Below, piece by piece: positions 43,992 to 51,903 of a stretch of DNA of 64,000 nt. The DNA comes from Gordoniibacillus chartarius (GTDB lineage: Bacteria > Bacillota > Bacilli > Paenibacillales > NBRC-103111). The stretch's first letter is position 1. The number at the start of each line of letters is the position of its first letter. The stretch lies in contig NZ_JBHLWN010000071.1 of the NCBI RefSeq assembly GCF_042432825.1, positions 104,929-168,928 of the forward strand, given 5' to 3'. The notes under the pieces were generated by a model that saw nothing but the letters and a program-made list of their open reading frames with translations, was not told the DNA's origin and ran no database searches. Made by a program: the position numbers and the translations under genes.

Positions 43992-44780
43992 ATGATCGAA
44001 CAGAAGCCAGCGAATCTTGCACATATGGAGCTTTGGCAGCAGTGGAGAGAGCAAGGAAAGCTGGAAGCCAAGCAAGCACTGATTGAAGCCTACTTGCCGC
44101 TCGTCGATTACGTTTCCGGACGGATGGCGATCGGTCTTCCCAAAACCGTCTCCCGCGAAGATTTGGCGAGCTACGGCGTAATGGGGTTAATTGACGCAAC
44201 GGACAAATTCGATTATCAGCGCGGCTTGCAGTTTGAGACTTACGCCTCTTGGCGTATCCGCGGGGCGATTATCGACGGTCTGCGTCAAGGGGACTGGGTA
44301 CCGCGTTCCGTACGGGAGAAGGCCAAGAAAATCGAAGATGCTTACCAAAAGCTGGAACAGCAATATTTGCGTTCGGTAACCGATGCCGAAATCAGCGAAT
44401 ATTTGCAAATCAGCGAAGGCGAATTTCAGCAAATGCTTCAGGACATTGCCATTACTACCGTCTGTTCGATCGATGAGCCGATCCGGGAGGAAGAAGCGGA
44501 GACGAGGCTGTCTCTTCTTATTGATGACAAGGCCAAAAATCCGGAATACAAGGTTGGGGAATTTTTCCTCAGAGAATCGCTCGCTAAAGCTATTGAACGT
44601 TTAACGGAAAAAGAACGCATCGTCGTATCGTTGTTTTATTATGAAGATTTGTCGCTAAGCGAAATCGCCGAAGTGATGAACTTGTCGCCATCCCGCATTT
44701 CTCAGCTGCACTCCAAGGCCATTTTGCGTCTGCGCGGAGCACTGGGGCGTATGAAGACACAGTTGTTTCAGGAAACGTGA
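43992..44780 (+). CDS. sigD: Flagellar sigma factor SigD (FliA/WhiG family)
   Basis: SigD directs late flagellar, chemotaxis and autolysin genes. The 262-residue protein has region 2 (VDYVSGRMAIGLPKTVSREDLASYG in part, then FETYASWRIRGAIIDGLR), region 3, and a region 4 helix-turn-helix (LSLSEIAEVMNLSPSRISQLHSKA in part). The gene sits near the end of the cluster, as in B. subtilis, where position affects its dose. Confidence 0.97.
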   Translation: MIEQKPANLAHMELWQQWREQGKLEAKQALIEAYLPLVDYVSGRMAIGLPKTVSREDLASYGVMGLIDATDKFDYQRGLQFETYASWRIRGAIIDGLRQGDWVPRSVREKAKKIEDAYQKLEQQYLRSVTDAEISEYLQISEGEFQQMLQDIAITTVCSIDEPIREEEAETRLSLLIDDKAKNPEYKVGEFFLRESLAKAIERLTEKERIVVSLFYYEDLSLSEIAEVMNLSPSRISQLHSKAILRLRGALGRMKTQLFQET

Positions 44781-44804
44781 CCATTTGATCGAGGGGGGAG
44801 ACTT

Positions 44805-46214
44805 ATGGGCGAACGCGCCATGCCGCTGGAATATTATATTTCCTTCACGGTATCGGACGATAAGCTGACAGGCTATTTGCAGTTTACCCAAACCGAGGAT
44901 GACTTCACGATTACTGCTGCAGAATTGGAACAGCTGGCTGCCGCTAGCGGCATTGTTCATGGCTTGAATCGAGAGAAGCTCTCTCAGATCGCTGCAGATC
45001 CGAAATCGCATTTTATGCAAATGAATGAAATCGCTTATGGCAACCCGCCGGTGAATGGAGAAAACGGTTATCTGCGGTTTTTGTTCGAGCTGGACGAGCA
45101 TGAAAAGAGACCGTTAGAGCTCGAAGACGGTACTGTCGATTATAAAGAACTCATTTCTCTTCATAATGTCAAGAAGGGGCAGATGATTTGCGAGCGGATG
45201 CCGCCCAAGCCGGGGAAAAGCGGCCTAGCGGTTACAGGCGAAACGATCCCGGCAAAGGACGGGAAGGAAGCCCGTTTCAAGATCGGTAAGAACGTTGTGG
45301 TCGATTTAGAGCAAACGGCTATGTATGCTGCAATCGACGGCATGATTTCCAAGACGGACCGTGACAAAATCAACGTTTTTCCCATATATGAAGTGAACGG
45401 TGACGTCGATTTCCGTGTCGGCAACATTGATTTCGTCGGCAGTGTCGTGATCCGCGGCAACGTTCAACCGGGGTTCAAGATCAAAGCGGCGGGAGATATT
45501 CGAATTACCGGCGGCGTGGAAGCGGCTGAGCTTGAAGCGGGTGGATCGATTGAAATTCAGGCAGGCATCGTTGGGCAAAATAAAGCGAAGGTGCGGGCCG
45601 GCAAGTCGCTCAAAAGCTCTTTCATTCAGGACGCACTCGTTGAAGCCGGCGAAGACGTCTTTGTATCACAGAGTATTATGCACTCTACGACGCGCGCCGC
45701 TCGTGCCGTTATTTGCAATGGTCCGAAAGGATTGATTGTCGGCGGGACGGTGCAGGCCGGAGAGAAAGTGACGACAAGAACGGTCGGGAATTCGATGTCT
45801 ACTGTAACCGTAATAGAGGTCGGCGTCGTACCGGAGCTTCGCAACGAATTGATTTCACTGCGGCAGCAGCTTAAGGGCCATACGGAGAATCTGGATAAGA
45901 CCGAGAAGGCTTTGACTTTGCTGGATCAAATGGCGGCAGCCGGACAATTGAACTCGGAAAAGCTGGCACTTCGTCTGAAGCTGAACCATACGAAGAAGCA
46001 AGCTGTCGAAGAAGAGAATCATATGCGCGAGCGCATTCTCGAAATTGAGAAGTCGTTGGAAGAAACGGAGCGTGCGCGCGTCGAAGTGATTGCTAACGTC
46101 TATGGCGGCACGAAGATTGTTATCGGAAGGTATACGAAGTTCGTGAAGGACGCCATTTCCCGTGTCGTTTTCTGCTTATCGGAAGGCGATATCGCCATGA
46201 TTCCTTACATGTAA
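44805..46214 (+). CDS. FapA-like (DUF342) flagellar-cluster protein
   Basis: The 469-residue protein has the DUF342 layout: an N-terminal domain, a central beta-helix made of repeated Gly/Val/Ile units (GDVDFRVGNIDFVGSVVIRG, then AGDIRITGGVEAAELEAGG), and a C-terminal coiled coil (about residues 345-430) before a small beta end. FapA-type proteins are thought to bear on cell polarity or envelope-linked signalling, and their exact role in Firmicutes is open. GGGGGGAG precedes the ATG. Confidence 0.85.
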   Translation: MGERAMPLEYYISFTVSDDKLTGYLQFTQTEDDFTITAAELEQLAAASGIVHGLNREKLSQIAADPKSHFMQMNEIAYGNPPVNGENGYLRFLFELDEHEKRPLELEDGTVDYKELISLHNVKKGQMICERMPPKPGKSGLAVTGETIPAKDGKEARFKIGKNVVVDLEQTAMYAAIDGMISKTDRDKINVFPIYEVNGDVDFRVGNIDFVGSVVIRGNVQPGFKIKAAGDIRITGGVEAAELEAGGSIEIQAGIVGQNKAKVRAGKSLKSSFIQDALVEAGEDVFVSQSIMHSTTRAARAVICNGPKGLIVGGTVQAGEKVTTRTVGNSMSTVTVIEVGVVPELRNELISLRQQLKGHTENLDKTEKALTLLDQMAAAGQLNSEKLALRLKLNHTKKQAVEEENHMRERILEIEKSLEETERARVEVIANVYGGTKIVIGRYTKFVKDAISRVVFCLSEGDIAMIPYM

Positions 46215-46256
46215 TGACGGGAATGTTCCGAACATGTCAGGAAGGAGTGTACAGCC

Positions 46257-46580
46257 GTGAGCTTAAAGTCGATCGATTTGCAAATGGCGATTCACCGGAA
46301 TGACGAAGCTGGTCTTCGGCAGCATCAAGTGCAGCATAAGCCCGAGGTTGATCAGTCCCAGCTTGGTAACCAGGCTCTCAAGCACGCCGACCGCGAACGG
46401 GAGAGGGCAGGCCGTTTGGAGGAAAGCCCTGAGGCGCACATCCAGGCCGGTGATCATGATGCGGGGCAAGGCGGCAGCCATCGGGATTCGAAGCCGCGGC
46501 AGCGAAAGGAAAACGTTCCAGGCGAAATGAAGGCGCCGCTCCATCCGTTCAAAGGTCACAGGTTGGATGTGTCGATGTAA
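46257..46580 (+). CDS. Small charged conserved flagellar-cluster protein
   Basis: The 107-residue protein is very hydrophilic, rich in His, Gln, Arg and Glu, with no membrane segment. Only its start, SLKSIDLQMAIHRNDEAG, looks conserved; it resembles, from memory, small Bacillales proteins next to swrB. GTG start after AGGAAGGAG. The function is unknown. Its place between the FapA-like and SwrB-like genes, with a fitting ribosome site, argues that it is real. Confidence 0.65.
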   Translation: MSLKSIDLQMAIHRNDEAGLRQHQVQHKPEVDQSQLGNQALKHADRERERAGRLEESPEAHIQAGDHDAGQGGSHRDSKPRQRKENVPGEMKAPLHPFKGHRLDVSM

Positions 46581-46597
46581 TTGTGAGGTGAAGAAGC

Positions 46598-47233
46598 GTG
46601 ACATTACAGCCGTGGATGTATGTCGTTCTGCTGGGACTCGTCTGTTTGGTCTATGCTCAGTTGATCCCGCGCAGAGAGAAGGAAGCTCCCTCCGGGACGA
46701 TGATGAAAGAGCTGGAGCAGTCCATGGAAATGTTTGCTTCCGATATGGAGGAGCAGAATGAAGCGCTGCTGGAGCTGTTCTCGGAGACGAAGCGCGATTA
46801 CGAAGGGCACCTGGCGAAGCTGTCAGGCAGGCTGGAGCAGCTGGAGAAGCAAAATCAACGTCTGATCGAAGAGCTGAGCAAGCCCCGGGAAGCGTCCCCG
46901 CAGCCTCACATTCAGTCCGCACAGGAAGCGCAGTTCAAGGAGGACGTGTCATTGCCGCGGCAGGAGCTGCCTGCTTTGACGGATCAAGTCATGCCGGGGG
47001 AAGGGATATCCGTATCCGATGGGAATGTACGTTCTCCGTCAAACGATGAGACGATTGACGAAACTTCGCGCGATCCTTTACTAATGAATATTAAGGATCG
47101 ATACGCGGAGCTGTTCAAGCTGTATGGCGAGAGCAAATCCATTGAATACATTGCGAAGAAGCTTCAAATGAATAAAGGCGAAGTGCAGCTCATCATCCAG
47201 CTGGCCAAACAGGAGGAGAGCGCGCATGTTTAA
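46598..47233 (+). CDS. SwrB-like membrane protein
   Basis: The 211-residue protein has an N-terminal membrane segment (about residues 5-22), a coiled coil (about 33-98), a variable linker, and a C-terminal helix-turn-helix-like end (ELFKLYGESKSIEYIAKKLQMNKGEVQLIIQLAKQ, shown by key parts). This is the SwrB layout; in B. subtilis SwrB follows sigD and promotes basal-body maturation through FliP. GTG start after GAGGTGAAG. It overlaps the next gene by 8 nt. Confidence 0.78.
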   Translation: MTLQPWMYVVLLGLVCLVYAQLIPRREKEAPSGTMMKELEQSMEMFASDMEEQNEALLELFSETKRDYEGHLAKLSGRLEQLEKQNQRLIEELSKPREASPQPHIQSAQEAQFKEDVSLPRQELPALTDQVMPGEGISVSDGNVRSPSNDETIDETSRDPLLMNIKDRYAELFKLYGESKSIEYIAKKLQMNKGEVQLIIQLAKQEESAHV

Positions 47234-47735
47234 GAATCGAACTTTGATTATGGGCATCGGCATCGGTCTTATCGTCGGCGCTCTTTTACTGCAAATTATG
47301 ATTGTTGCCAAAGAGCCCGGTTCGGCGTCGGCTGCGCCCGGCACTACCGAAATGCCTCAGGCGGATGAAATGAGCCAGCAGCAGGTCAAGGAGCTGGCCA
47401 GCCGCTATTTCAACGTGTACGACAAGAATGAGAAGATGTATACGCAGGCGGAGCTCGACGCTAAAGTTCAGGAGGCTCTCAAAGCGCAGCCTCAAGCTCC
47501 GGCCCCCCAGCCCGCCGCGGTGGAGAAAAAGGTATCCGTATATATTTCTTCCGGTCTTATCGCAACCCAGGTTGCCGAATTGCTGTACCGGAGCGGTGTC
47601 GTTGCCGACCGGTTCGCATTCGAGAAAATGCTGACCGATCAGAAAATTACGGATAAAATACAGAGCGGCTATCACGAGTTTGTAGGGAACCCTGACCCGC
47701 AAGCCGTTATCGGCGTTCTTACTTCCAAACAATGA
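47226..47735 (+). CDS. MltG/YceG-like short membrane protein
   Basis: The 169-residue protein has an N-terminal membrane segment (about residues 8-27), a Pro/Gln-rich spacer, and a C-terminal block VSVYISSGLIATQVAELLYRSGVV that resembles the LysM-like module at the start of MltG lytic transglycosylases. The catalytic part of MltG is absent. It may bind peptidoglycan (inference). It is the last gene of the cluster, coupled to the SwrB-like gene. Confidence 0.65.
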   Translation: MFKNRTLIMGIGIGLIVGALLLQIMIVAKEPGSASAAPGTTEMPQADEMSQQQVKELASRYFNVYDKNEKMYTQAELDAKVQEALKAQPQAPAPQPAAVEKKVSVYISSGLIATQVAELLYRSGVVADRFAFEKMLTDQKITDKIQSGYHEFVGNPDPQAVIGVLTSKQ

Positions 47736-47736
47736 G

Positions 47737-47772
47737 ACCGAACCGATGCCGTGAGGCTGGGTTCGGTTATTT
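47737..47772 (+). terminator. Terminator at the end of the fla/che cluster
   Basis: ACCGAACC (47737-47744) pairs perfectly with GGTTCGGT (47760-47767), then TATTTGTT. The T run is interrupted, but place and stem fit the end of the long transcript. Confidence 0.7.
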
Positions 47773-47826
47773 GTTCTGGGGGAGATGTGATAAGGTGAGG
47801 GATATTGTCAGCTTCGCTTAGTTATT

Positions 47827-47964
47827 GGCCTATGGGTCGCGCTGCGGAATGGCCTAAGGGGGTTCCGGCTTCCTTAAACTCAGGTTTCACTGAACTTCCT
47901 TGAAAGGTAGAAGCCTGAGTTCAAAAGCGCACGCTGTCGCTCTCCACCCCATAGGCCATCCTCC
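47827..47964 (-). repeat. Nested-palindrome repeat, copy A (minus orientation)
   Basis: The core (47843-47964) is 122 nt. The outer arms 47851-47861 and 47947-47957 pair with one mismatch. The inner arms 47877-47888 and 47910-47921 pair over 12 bases with one G-T pair around a 21-nt loop. Read on the minus strand, its first 42 and last 35 bases closely match the copy at 61382-61503, but the inner arms differ. A further GGCCTATGGG at 47827-47836 is a perfect 10-bp partner for 47948-47957 and could compete with the first outer arm. Confidence 0.75.
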
Positions 47965-48090
47965 GCTCCGCCTCGCCGGCCGAAAGCCATCTCTCGTTTA
48001 TGCCCGGTTCAATTGTTATTATCCGAGGCCGGCGCAGCAGGCTACAGGATAAAAAAACAATCTGTGCAACCGGCATAAACAAAGCGGCGG

Positions 48091-48120
48091 TTGCATAGCG
48101 ATCCGACTTTGTGGTATAGT
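48091..48120 (+). promoter_or_regulatory. Promoter for rpsB-tsf
   Basis: TTGCAT (48091-48096) and TATAGT (48115-48120) are 18 nt apart, with an extended TGG just before the -10. The transcript would carry a leader of about 130 nt. Confidence 0.75.
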
Positions 48121-48137
48121 AATTGTCGGTGTTGCAG

Positions 48138-48216
48138 GTGTTTACAAAAACACACGCCAGGTCAATTCGGATGACGGTGCTCCCGCCGGGAGTTTCATCC
48201 GAAGATGCGACTGGCG
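48138..48216 (+). promoter_or_regulatory. Structured rpsB leader, possible S2 control element
   Basis: A first hairpin pairs GTGTTT (48138-48143) with AAACAC (48148-48153). A second structure has CGCCAG (48155-48160) pairing with CTGGCG (48211-48216). Inside it TTCGGATGA (48166-48174) pairs perfectly with TCATCCGAA (48195-48203), topped by CTCCC/GGGAG. It lies between promoter and ribosome site, where autogenous control by ribosomal protein S2 would act. The function is inferred from place and structure only. Confidence 0.55.
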
Positions 48217-48258
48217 GAGGCTGGCACGACAAAAAACCATTTGAGGAGGTGCGTGAGG

Positions 48259-48957
48259 ATGGCAGTAATTTCCATGAAACAGCTTCTCGAAGCTGGGGTA
48301 CACTTCGGTCACCAAACCCGTCGTTGGAACCCTAAGATGGACAAATACATCTTCACCGAAAGAAACGGCATTTATATTATCGACTTGCAGAAGACGGTCA
48401 AGAAAGTCGAAGAGGCGTACAACTTCGTTCGCTCCCTTGCGGCTGACAACGGCACGATCTTGTTCGTAGGTACGAAGAAGCAAGCTCAAGATTCCGTTAA
48501 AGAAGAAGCTGAGCGCTGCGGCATGTACTTCATCAACCAGCGTTGGCTCGGCGGTACGCTGACGAACTTCAGCACGATCCAGAAGCGGATCGACCGTCTG
48601 CACGAGCTTGCTCGTTGGGAAGAAGACGGCACGTTCGACGTTCTTCCGAAGAAGGAAGTTATCATCCTTCGCAAGGAGCAAGAGCGTCTCGAGAAATTCT
48701 TGGGCGGTATCAAGAACATGAAGCGTCTGCCAGACGCCCTGTTTATCATCGACCCTCGCAAAGAGCGCATTGCAGTAGCCGAAGCACGCAAGCTCGGTAT
48801 TCCGATCGTTGGTATCGTTGATACGAACTGCGACCCGGACGAAATCGACTACGTGATTCCAGGCAACGACGATGCGATTCGCGCAGTTAAACTGCTGACA
48901 GCAAAAATCGCCGATGCGGTTGTTGAAGCTCACCAAGGCGAGCAAACAACAGCGTAA
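48259..48957 (+). CDS. rpsB: 30S ribosomal protein S2
   Basis: The 232-residue protein begins MAVISMKQLLEAGVHFGHQTR, with the S2 blocks RRWNPKMDKYIF and RWLGGTLTNF, and DTNCDPDEIDYVIPGNDDA near the end. The ATG at 48259 follows GAGGAGGTG; in-frame sequence further upstream belongs to the leader. tsf follows in the same unit. Confidence 0.98.
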   Translation: MAVISMKQLLEAGVHFGHQTRRWNPKMDKYIFTERNGIYIIDLQKTVKKVEEAYNFVRSLAADNGTILFVGTKKQAQDSVKEEAERCGMYFINQRWLGGTLTNFSTIQKRIDRLHELARWEEDGTFDVLPKKEVIILRKEQERLEKFLGGIKNMKRLPDALFIIDPRKERIAVAEARKLGIPIVGIVDTNCDPDEIDYVIPGNDDAIRAVKLLTAKIADAVVEAHQGEQTTA

Positions 48958-48981
48958 TCGAACTAAATAGTGCAAGCGGAG

Positions 48982-49019
48982 AAGGGTGGTTGAAGGCGCA
49001 AGCCTATCACCGCCCTTTT
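48982..49019 (+). terminator. Hairpin between rpsB and tsf
   Basis: AAGGGTGGT pairs with ATCACCGCCCTT (one bulge), with an inner AGGC-GCAA-GCCT stem-loop. Only TTTTCC follows, so it is probably a partial terminator that sets the rpsB to tsf ratio. Confidence 0.5.
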
Positions 49020-49067
49020 CCATAAAATAATAATGCGAATCGAAAGAACTCAGGAGGTTCCTTTCCC

Positions 49068-49718
49068 ATGGCTATTTCCGCTAGTGCAGTAAAAGAATTG
49101 CGCGAGAAGACAGGCGCAGGTATGCTCGATTGCAAGAAAGCGCTCGAAGAAGCTGGTGGCGACCTGACTAAGGCAGCCGAGCTGCTCCGCGAGAAGGGCT
49201 TGGCCGCTGCAGCGAACAAAGCTGGCCGTATTGCAACGGAAGGTCTCGTAGAATCGTACATACATGGCGCCGGCCGGATCGGCGTTCTCGTCGAAGTCAA
49301 CTGCGAAACGGATTTCGTTGCGAAGACGGAGCAATTCCGCGAATTCGTACGCGACATCGCTATGCAGATTGCAGCAGCAAGCCCTCAATACGTTCGTCGT
49401 GAAGAAGTTCCTTCCGAAGCTCTTGAGAAGGAGAAGGAGATTCTCCGTAACCAAGCACTTAACGAAGGCAAGCCAGCCCACATCGTTGACAAGATGGTTG
49501 AAGGCCGCATGAGCAAGTTCTACGAGGACGTATGTCTGATGGAGCAAGCTTTCGTGAAAGACCAAGACAAAACAATCAGCACGCTGCTGAACGAGAAAAT
49601 TGCCGCAATCGGCGAGAACATCTCGATCCGCCGCTTTGTTCGTTTCGAACTGGGCGAAGGTCTCGAGAAGAAGCAAGACAACTTCGTTGAAGAAGTAATG
49701 GCGCAAGCCAAGCTGTAA
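49068..49718 (+). CDS. tsf: Elongation factor Ts (short form)
   Basis: EF-Ts exchanges nucleotide on EF-Tu. The N-terminal domain (VKELREKTGAGMLDCKKALEE) and the EF-Tu contact TDFVAKT are present. The 216-residue length is well below the 293 of B. subtilis and 283 of E. coli, and only one core subdomain seems present, as in the Thermus type. AGGAGG precedes the ATG. Confidence 0.96.
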   Translation: MAISASAVKELREKTGAGMLDCKKALEEAGGDLTKAAELLREKGLAAAANKAGRIATEGLVESYIHGAGRIGVLVEVNCETDFVAKTEQFREFVRDIAMQIAAASPQYVRREEVPSEALEKEKEILRNQALNEGKPAHIVDKMVEGRMSKFYEDVCLMEQAFVKDQDKTISTLLNEKIAAIGENISIRRFVRFELGEGLEKKQDNFVEEVMAQAKL

Positions 49719-49758
49719 GCCGAATTTCGGCGCAGCTTCTTACATAGGCATCACTCAT

Positions 49759-49786
49759 CGGAACACGCCCGTGTTCCTTTTTTTTA
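49759..49786 (+). terminator. Intrinsic terminator after tsf
   Basis: GGAACACG (49760-49767) and CGTGTTCC (49770-49777) pair, with eight T following. It lies 27 nt before pyrH and ends the rpsB-tsf unit. Confidence 0.88.
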
Positions 49787-49812
49787 AGTATAAGTATGGG
49801 AGGAATCCTTCA

Positions 49813-50538
49813 TTGGAGAAGCCAATCTATAATCGCGTCGTGCTCAAACTTAGCGGGGAAGCTCTCGCCGGCCAAATGGGATACGGCATTGATTCGGAAA
49901 TGATCAGTTCCATCGCTTCTCAAGTGAAGGAAGTTGTCGATCTGAAGGTCGAAGTTGCGATCGTTGTCGGCGGAGGCAATATTTGGCGGGGAATCGCAGG
50001 GAGTGCCAAAGGGATTGACCGGGCTACCGCGGATTACATGGGCATGCTGGCTACCGTGATGAACTCGCTTGCGCTGCAAGATGCTTTGGAAACGATCGGT
50101 GTTCCGACCCGGGTACAGTCATCGATTTCCATGCAGCAGGTAGCCGAGCCTTATATTCGACGCAGAGCGATGAGACATCTGGAGAAGGGCCGCGTCGTTA
50201 TTTTTGCTGCCGGAACGGGCAATCCGTACTTCTCTACCGATACGACAGCGGCACTGAGAGCAGCCGAGATCGAAGCGGAAGTCATTCTCATGGCCAAAAA
50301 CAAAGTGGACGGCGTATATTCGGCCGATCCGTTCAAGCATAAGGATGCCGTCAAATATGAAACGCTGACGTATTTGGACGTTCTGAACCAAAATCTCGGC
50401 GTTATGGATGCAACGGCTTCCTCGCTTTGCATGGACAATAACATCCCGCTTATTGTGTTCTCCATCACCGAGAATGGCAATATCAAACGTGTCGTCCTCG
50501 GAGAAAAAATTGGTACCATCGTCAAAGGGAGTGTCTAA
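49813..50538 (+). CDS. pyrH: UMP kinase
   Basis: PyrH makes UDP from UMP. The 241-residue protein has the start RVVLKLSGEAL, the Gly-rich VVGGGNIWRG and the ATP-side DGVYSADP. TTG start at 49813, 7 nt after GGGAGGAA; frame further up runs into the tsf terminator. frr follows after 2 nt. Confidence 0.97.
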   Translation: MEKPIYNRVVLKLSGEALAGQMGYGIDSEMISSIASQVKEVVDLKVEVAIVVGGGNIWRGIAGSAKGIDRATADYMGMLATVMNSLALQDALETIGVPTRVQSSISMQQVAEPYIRRRAMRHLEKGRVVIFAAGTGNPYFSTDTTAALRAAEIEAEVILMAKNKVDGVYSADPFKHKDAVKYETLTYLDVLNQNLGVMDATASSLCMDNNIPLIVFSITENGNIKRVVLGEKIGTIVKGSV

Positions 50539-50540
50539 AC

Positions 50541-51098
50541 ATGCCGCAATCCGTTAAGAAGAACGCCGAAGAGCGTATGAATAAGGCGTTGGACGCGCTT
50601 CGCCGCGATTTGACCGCGCTTCGTGCGGGCCGCGCTTCGCCGGCTTTGCTTGACCGTGTTCAAGTGGAATATTACGGCGCTATGACGCCGGTCAATCAGC
50701 TCGCGAACATCAATACGCCGGACTCCCGTACGCTGATGATTCAGCCATGGGACAAGTCTTCGATCGGAGCGATCGAGAAGGCGATCTTGAAGTCGGATCT
50801 CGGGTTGAACCCGGCCAACGACGGCGTTTCGATCCGAATCGTGCTGCCTGCTCTCACGGAAGAGCGGCGTGCCGAGCTGGTCAAGATGACGAAAAAGTAC
50901 GGCGAGGAAGCGAAGGTTGCCGTTCGCAACATCCGCCGCGACGCCAACGACGACATTAAGAAAATGGAGAAGACGGCGGGGCTGTCCGAGGACGAGGTTC
51001 GCCGCCACCAGGACGATATTCAAAAGTCGACGGATAAATTTATCGCCGAAGTCGACAAGATTCTTGCAGCTAAAGAAAAAGAGATCATGGAAGTGTAA
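50541..51098 (+). CDS. frr: Ribosome recycling factor
   Basis: The 185-residue protein has the RRF features: ALRRDLTALRAGRASPALLDR in the three-helix bundle, QLANINTPDSRTLMIQPWDKS in the domain II hinge, and a charged C-terminal helix. It frees ribosomes after termination with EF-G. It lies between pyrH and uppS. Confidence 0.98.
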   Translation: MPQSVKKNAEERMNKALDALRRDLTALRAGRASPALLDRVQVEYYGAMTPVNQLANINTPDSRTLMIQPWDKSSIGAIEKAILKSDLGLNPANDGVSIRIVLPALTEERRAELVKMTKKYGEEAKVAVRNIRRDANDDIKKMEKTAGLSEDEVRRHQDDIQKSTDKFIAEVDKILAAKEKEIMEV

Positions 51099-51101
51099 TC
51101 G

Positions 51102-51866
51102 ATGATCAACCCATTCCGCAAGTGGCTGGGTCGCGATGAGAGAACGGAACTGCCGCCTCTAGACCCCGAAAATATTCCCGAGCACGTTGCCGTCATTATG
51201 GACGGCAACGGTCGTTGGGCCCGCAAACGTGGTTTGCCCCGCGTAGCAGGTCATCATTCCGGCATGAAGAATGTAAAGAAGATCGTCATGGCCGCGAACG
51301 ACCTCGGCGTGAAGGTGTTGACGATGTACGCATTTTCCACCGAGAACTGGGGACGCCCCAAAGACGAAGTCGACTTCCTGATGAAGCTGCCTCAGGAATT
51401 TTTTCCGCTGGAAATTGACGAATTGGACGCAAACAACGTGCAGGTTCGGATGACGGGGCTGCGAGACGGCTTGCCCGCCCACACGCTTGAGGCTGTTCAG
51501 GGTGCAATTGAGCGAACGAAGAACAATACCGGACTGATTTTGAATTTTGCTCTGAATTACGGCGGCCGCAAAGAGATTATTGCCGGTGTCAAGCAAATCC
51601 TGCAAGATGTGCAGGACGGAATACTTCGCGCCGATGATGTGAACGAGGACCGGTTTGCGAAGTATATGCTGACATCCGATCTGCCGGATCCGGATCTGCT
51701 GATCCGAACGAGCGGGGAACTGCGGATAAGCAATTTTATGCTTTGGCAGCTTGCCTATACGGAACTTTGGTTTACGGATGATTATTGGCCGGAATTTACC
51801 GAGGAGCATTTCCATCAAGCGATCGCCGAGTATCAGCGTCGGGCACGCCGGTATGGCGGAGTGTAA
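51102..51866 (+). CDS. uppS: Undecaprenyl diphosphate synthase
   Basis: UppS builds the C55 lipid carrier for cell wall synthesis. The 254-residue protein has the catalytic D34 in VIMDGNGRWA, HHSGMKN, and the C-terminal LLIRTSGELRISNFMLWQ. It starts 3 nt after frr. Confidence 0.97.
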   Translation: MINPFRKWLGRDERTELPPLDPENIPEHVAVIMDGNGRWARKRGLPRVAGHHSGMKNVKKIVMAANDLGVKVLTMYAFSTENWGRPKDEVDFLMKLPQEFFPLEIDELDANNVQVRMTGLRDGLPAHTLEAVQGAIERTKNNTGLILNFALNYGGRKEIIAGVKQILQDVQDGILRADDVNEDRFAKYMLTSDLPDPDLLIRTSGELRISNFMLWQLAYTELWFTDDYWPEFTEEHFHQAIAEYQRRARRYGGV

Positions 51867-51903
51867 CGCTGCAATACTTTATCATCGAGCGGAGGAACAT
51901 ACG

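Larger units (their letters stand above)
47736..48258 (+). other. 523-nt gap between the fla/che cluster and rpsB
   Basis: No gene is visible. It contains, in order, the cluster terminator, a nested-palindrome repeat (47843-47964), about 120 nt with no recognised signal, the rpsB promoter (48091-48120), and a structured rpsB leader. A 103-codon minus-strand frame over the repeat (47921-48232) is judged spurious because it crosses the promoter. Confidence 0.7.

Noticed and set aside
47921..48232. 103-codon minus-strand frame over the rpsB upstream gap
   Set aside because: It runs through the rpsB promoter and leader and part of the palindromic repeat, which explain the sequence better.
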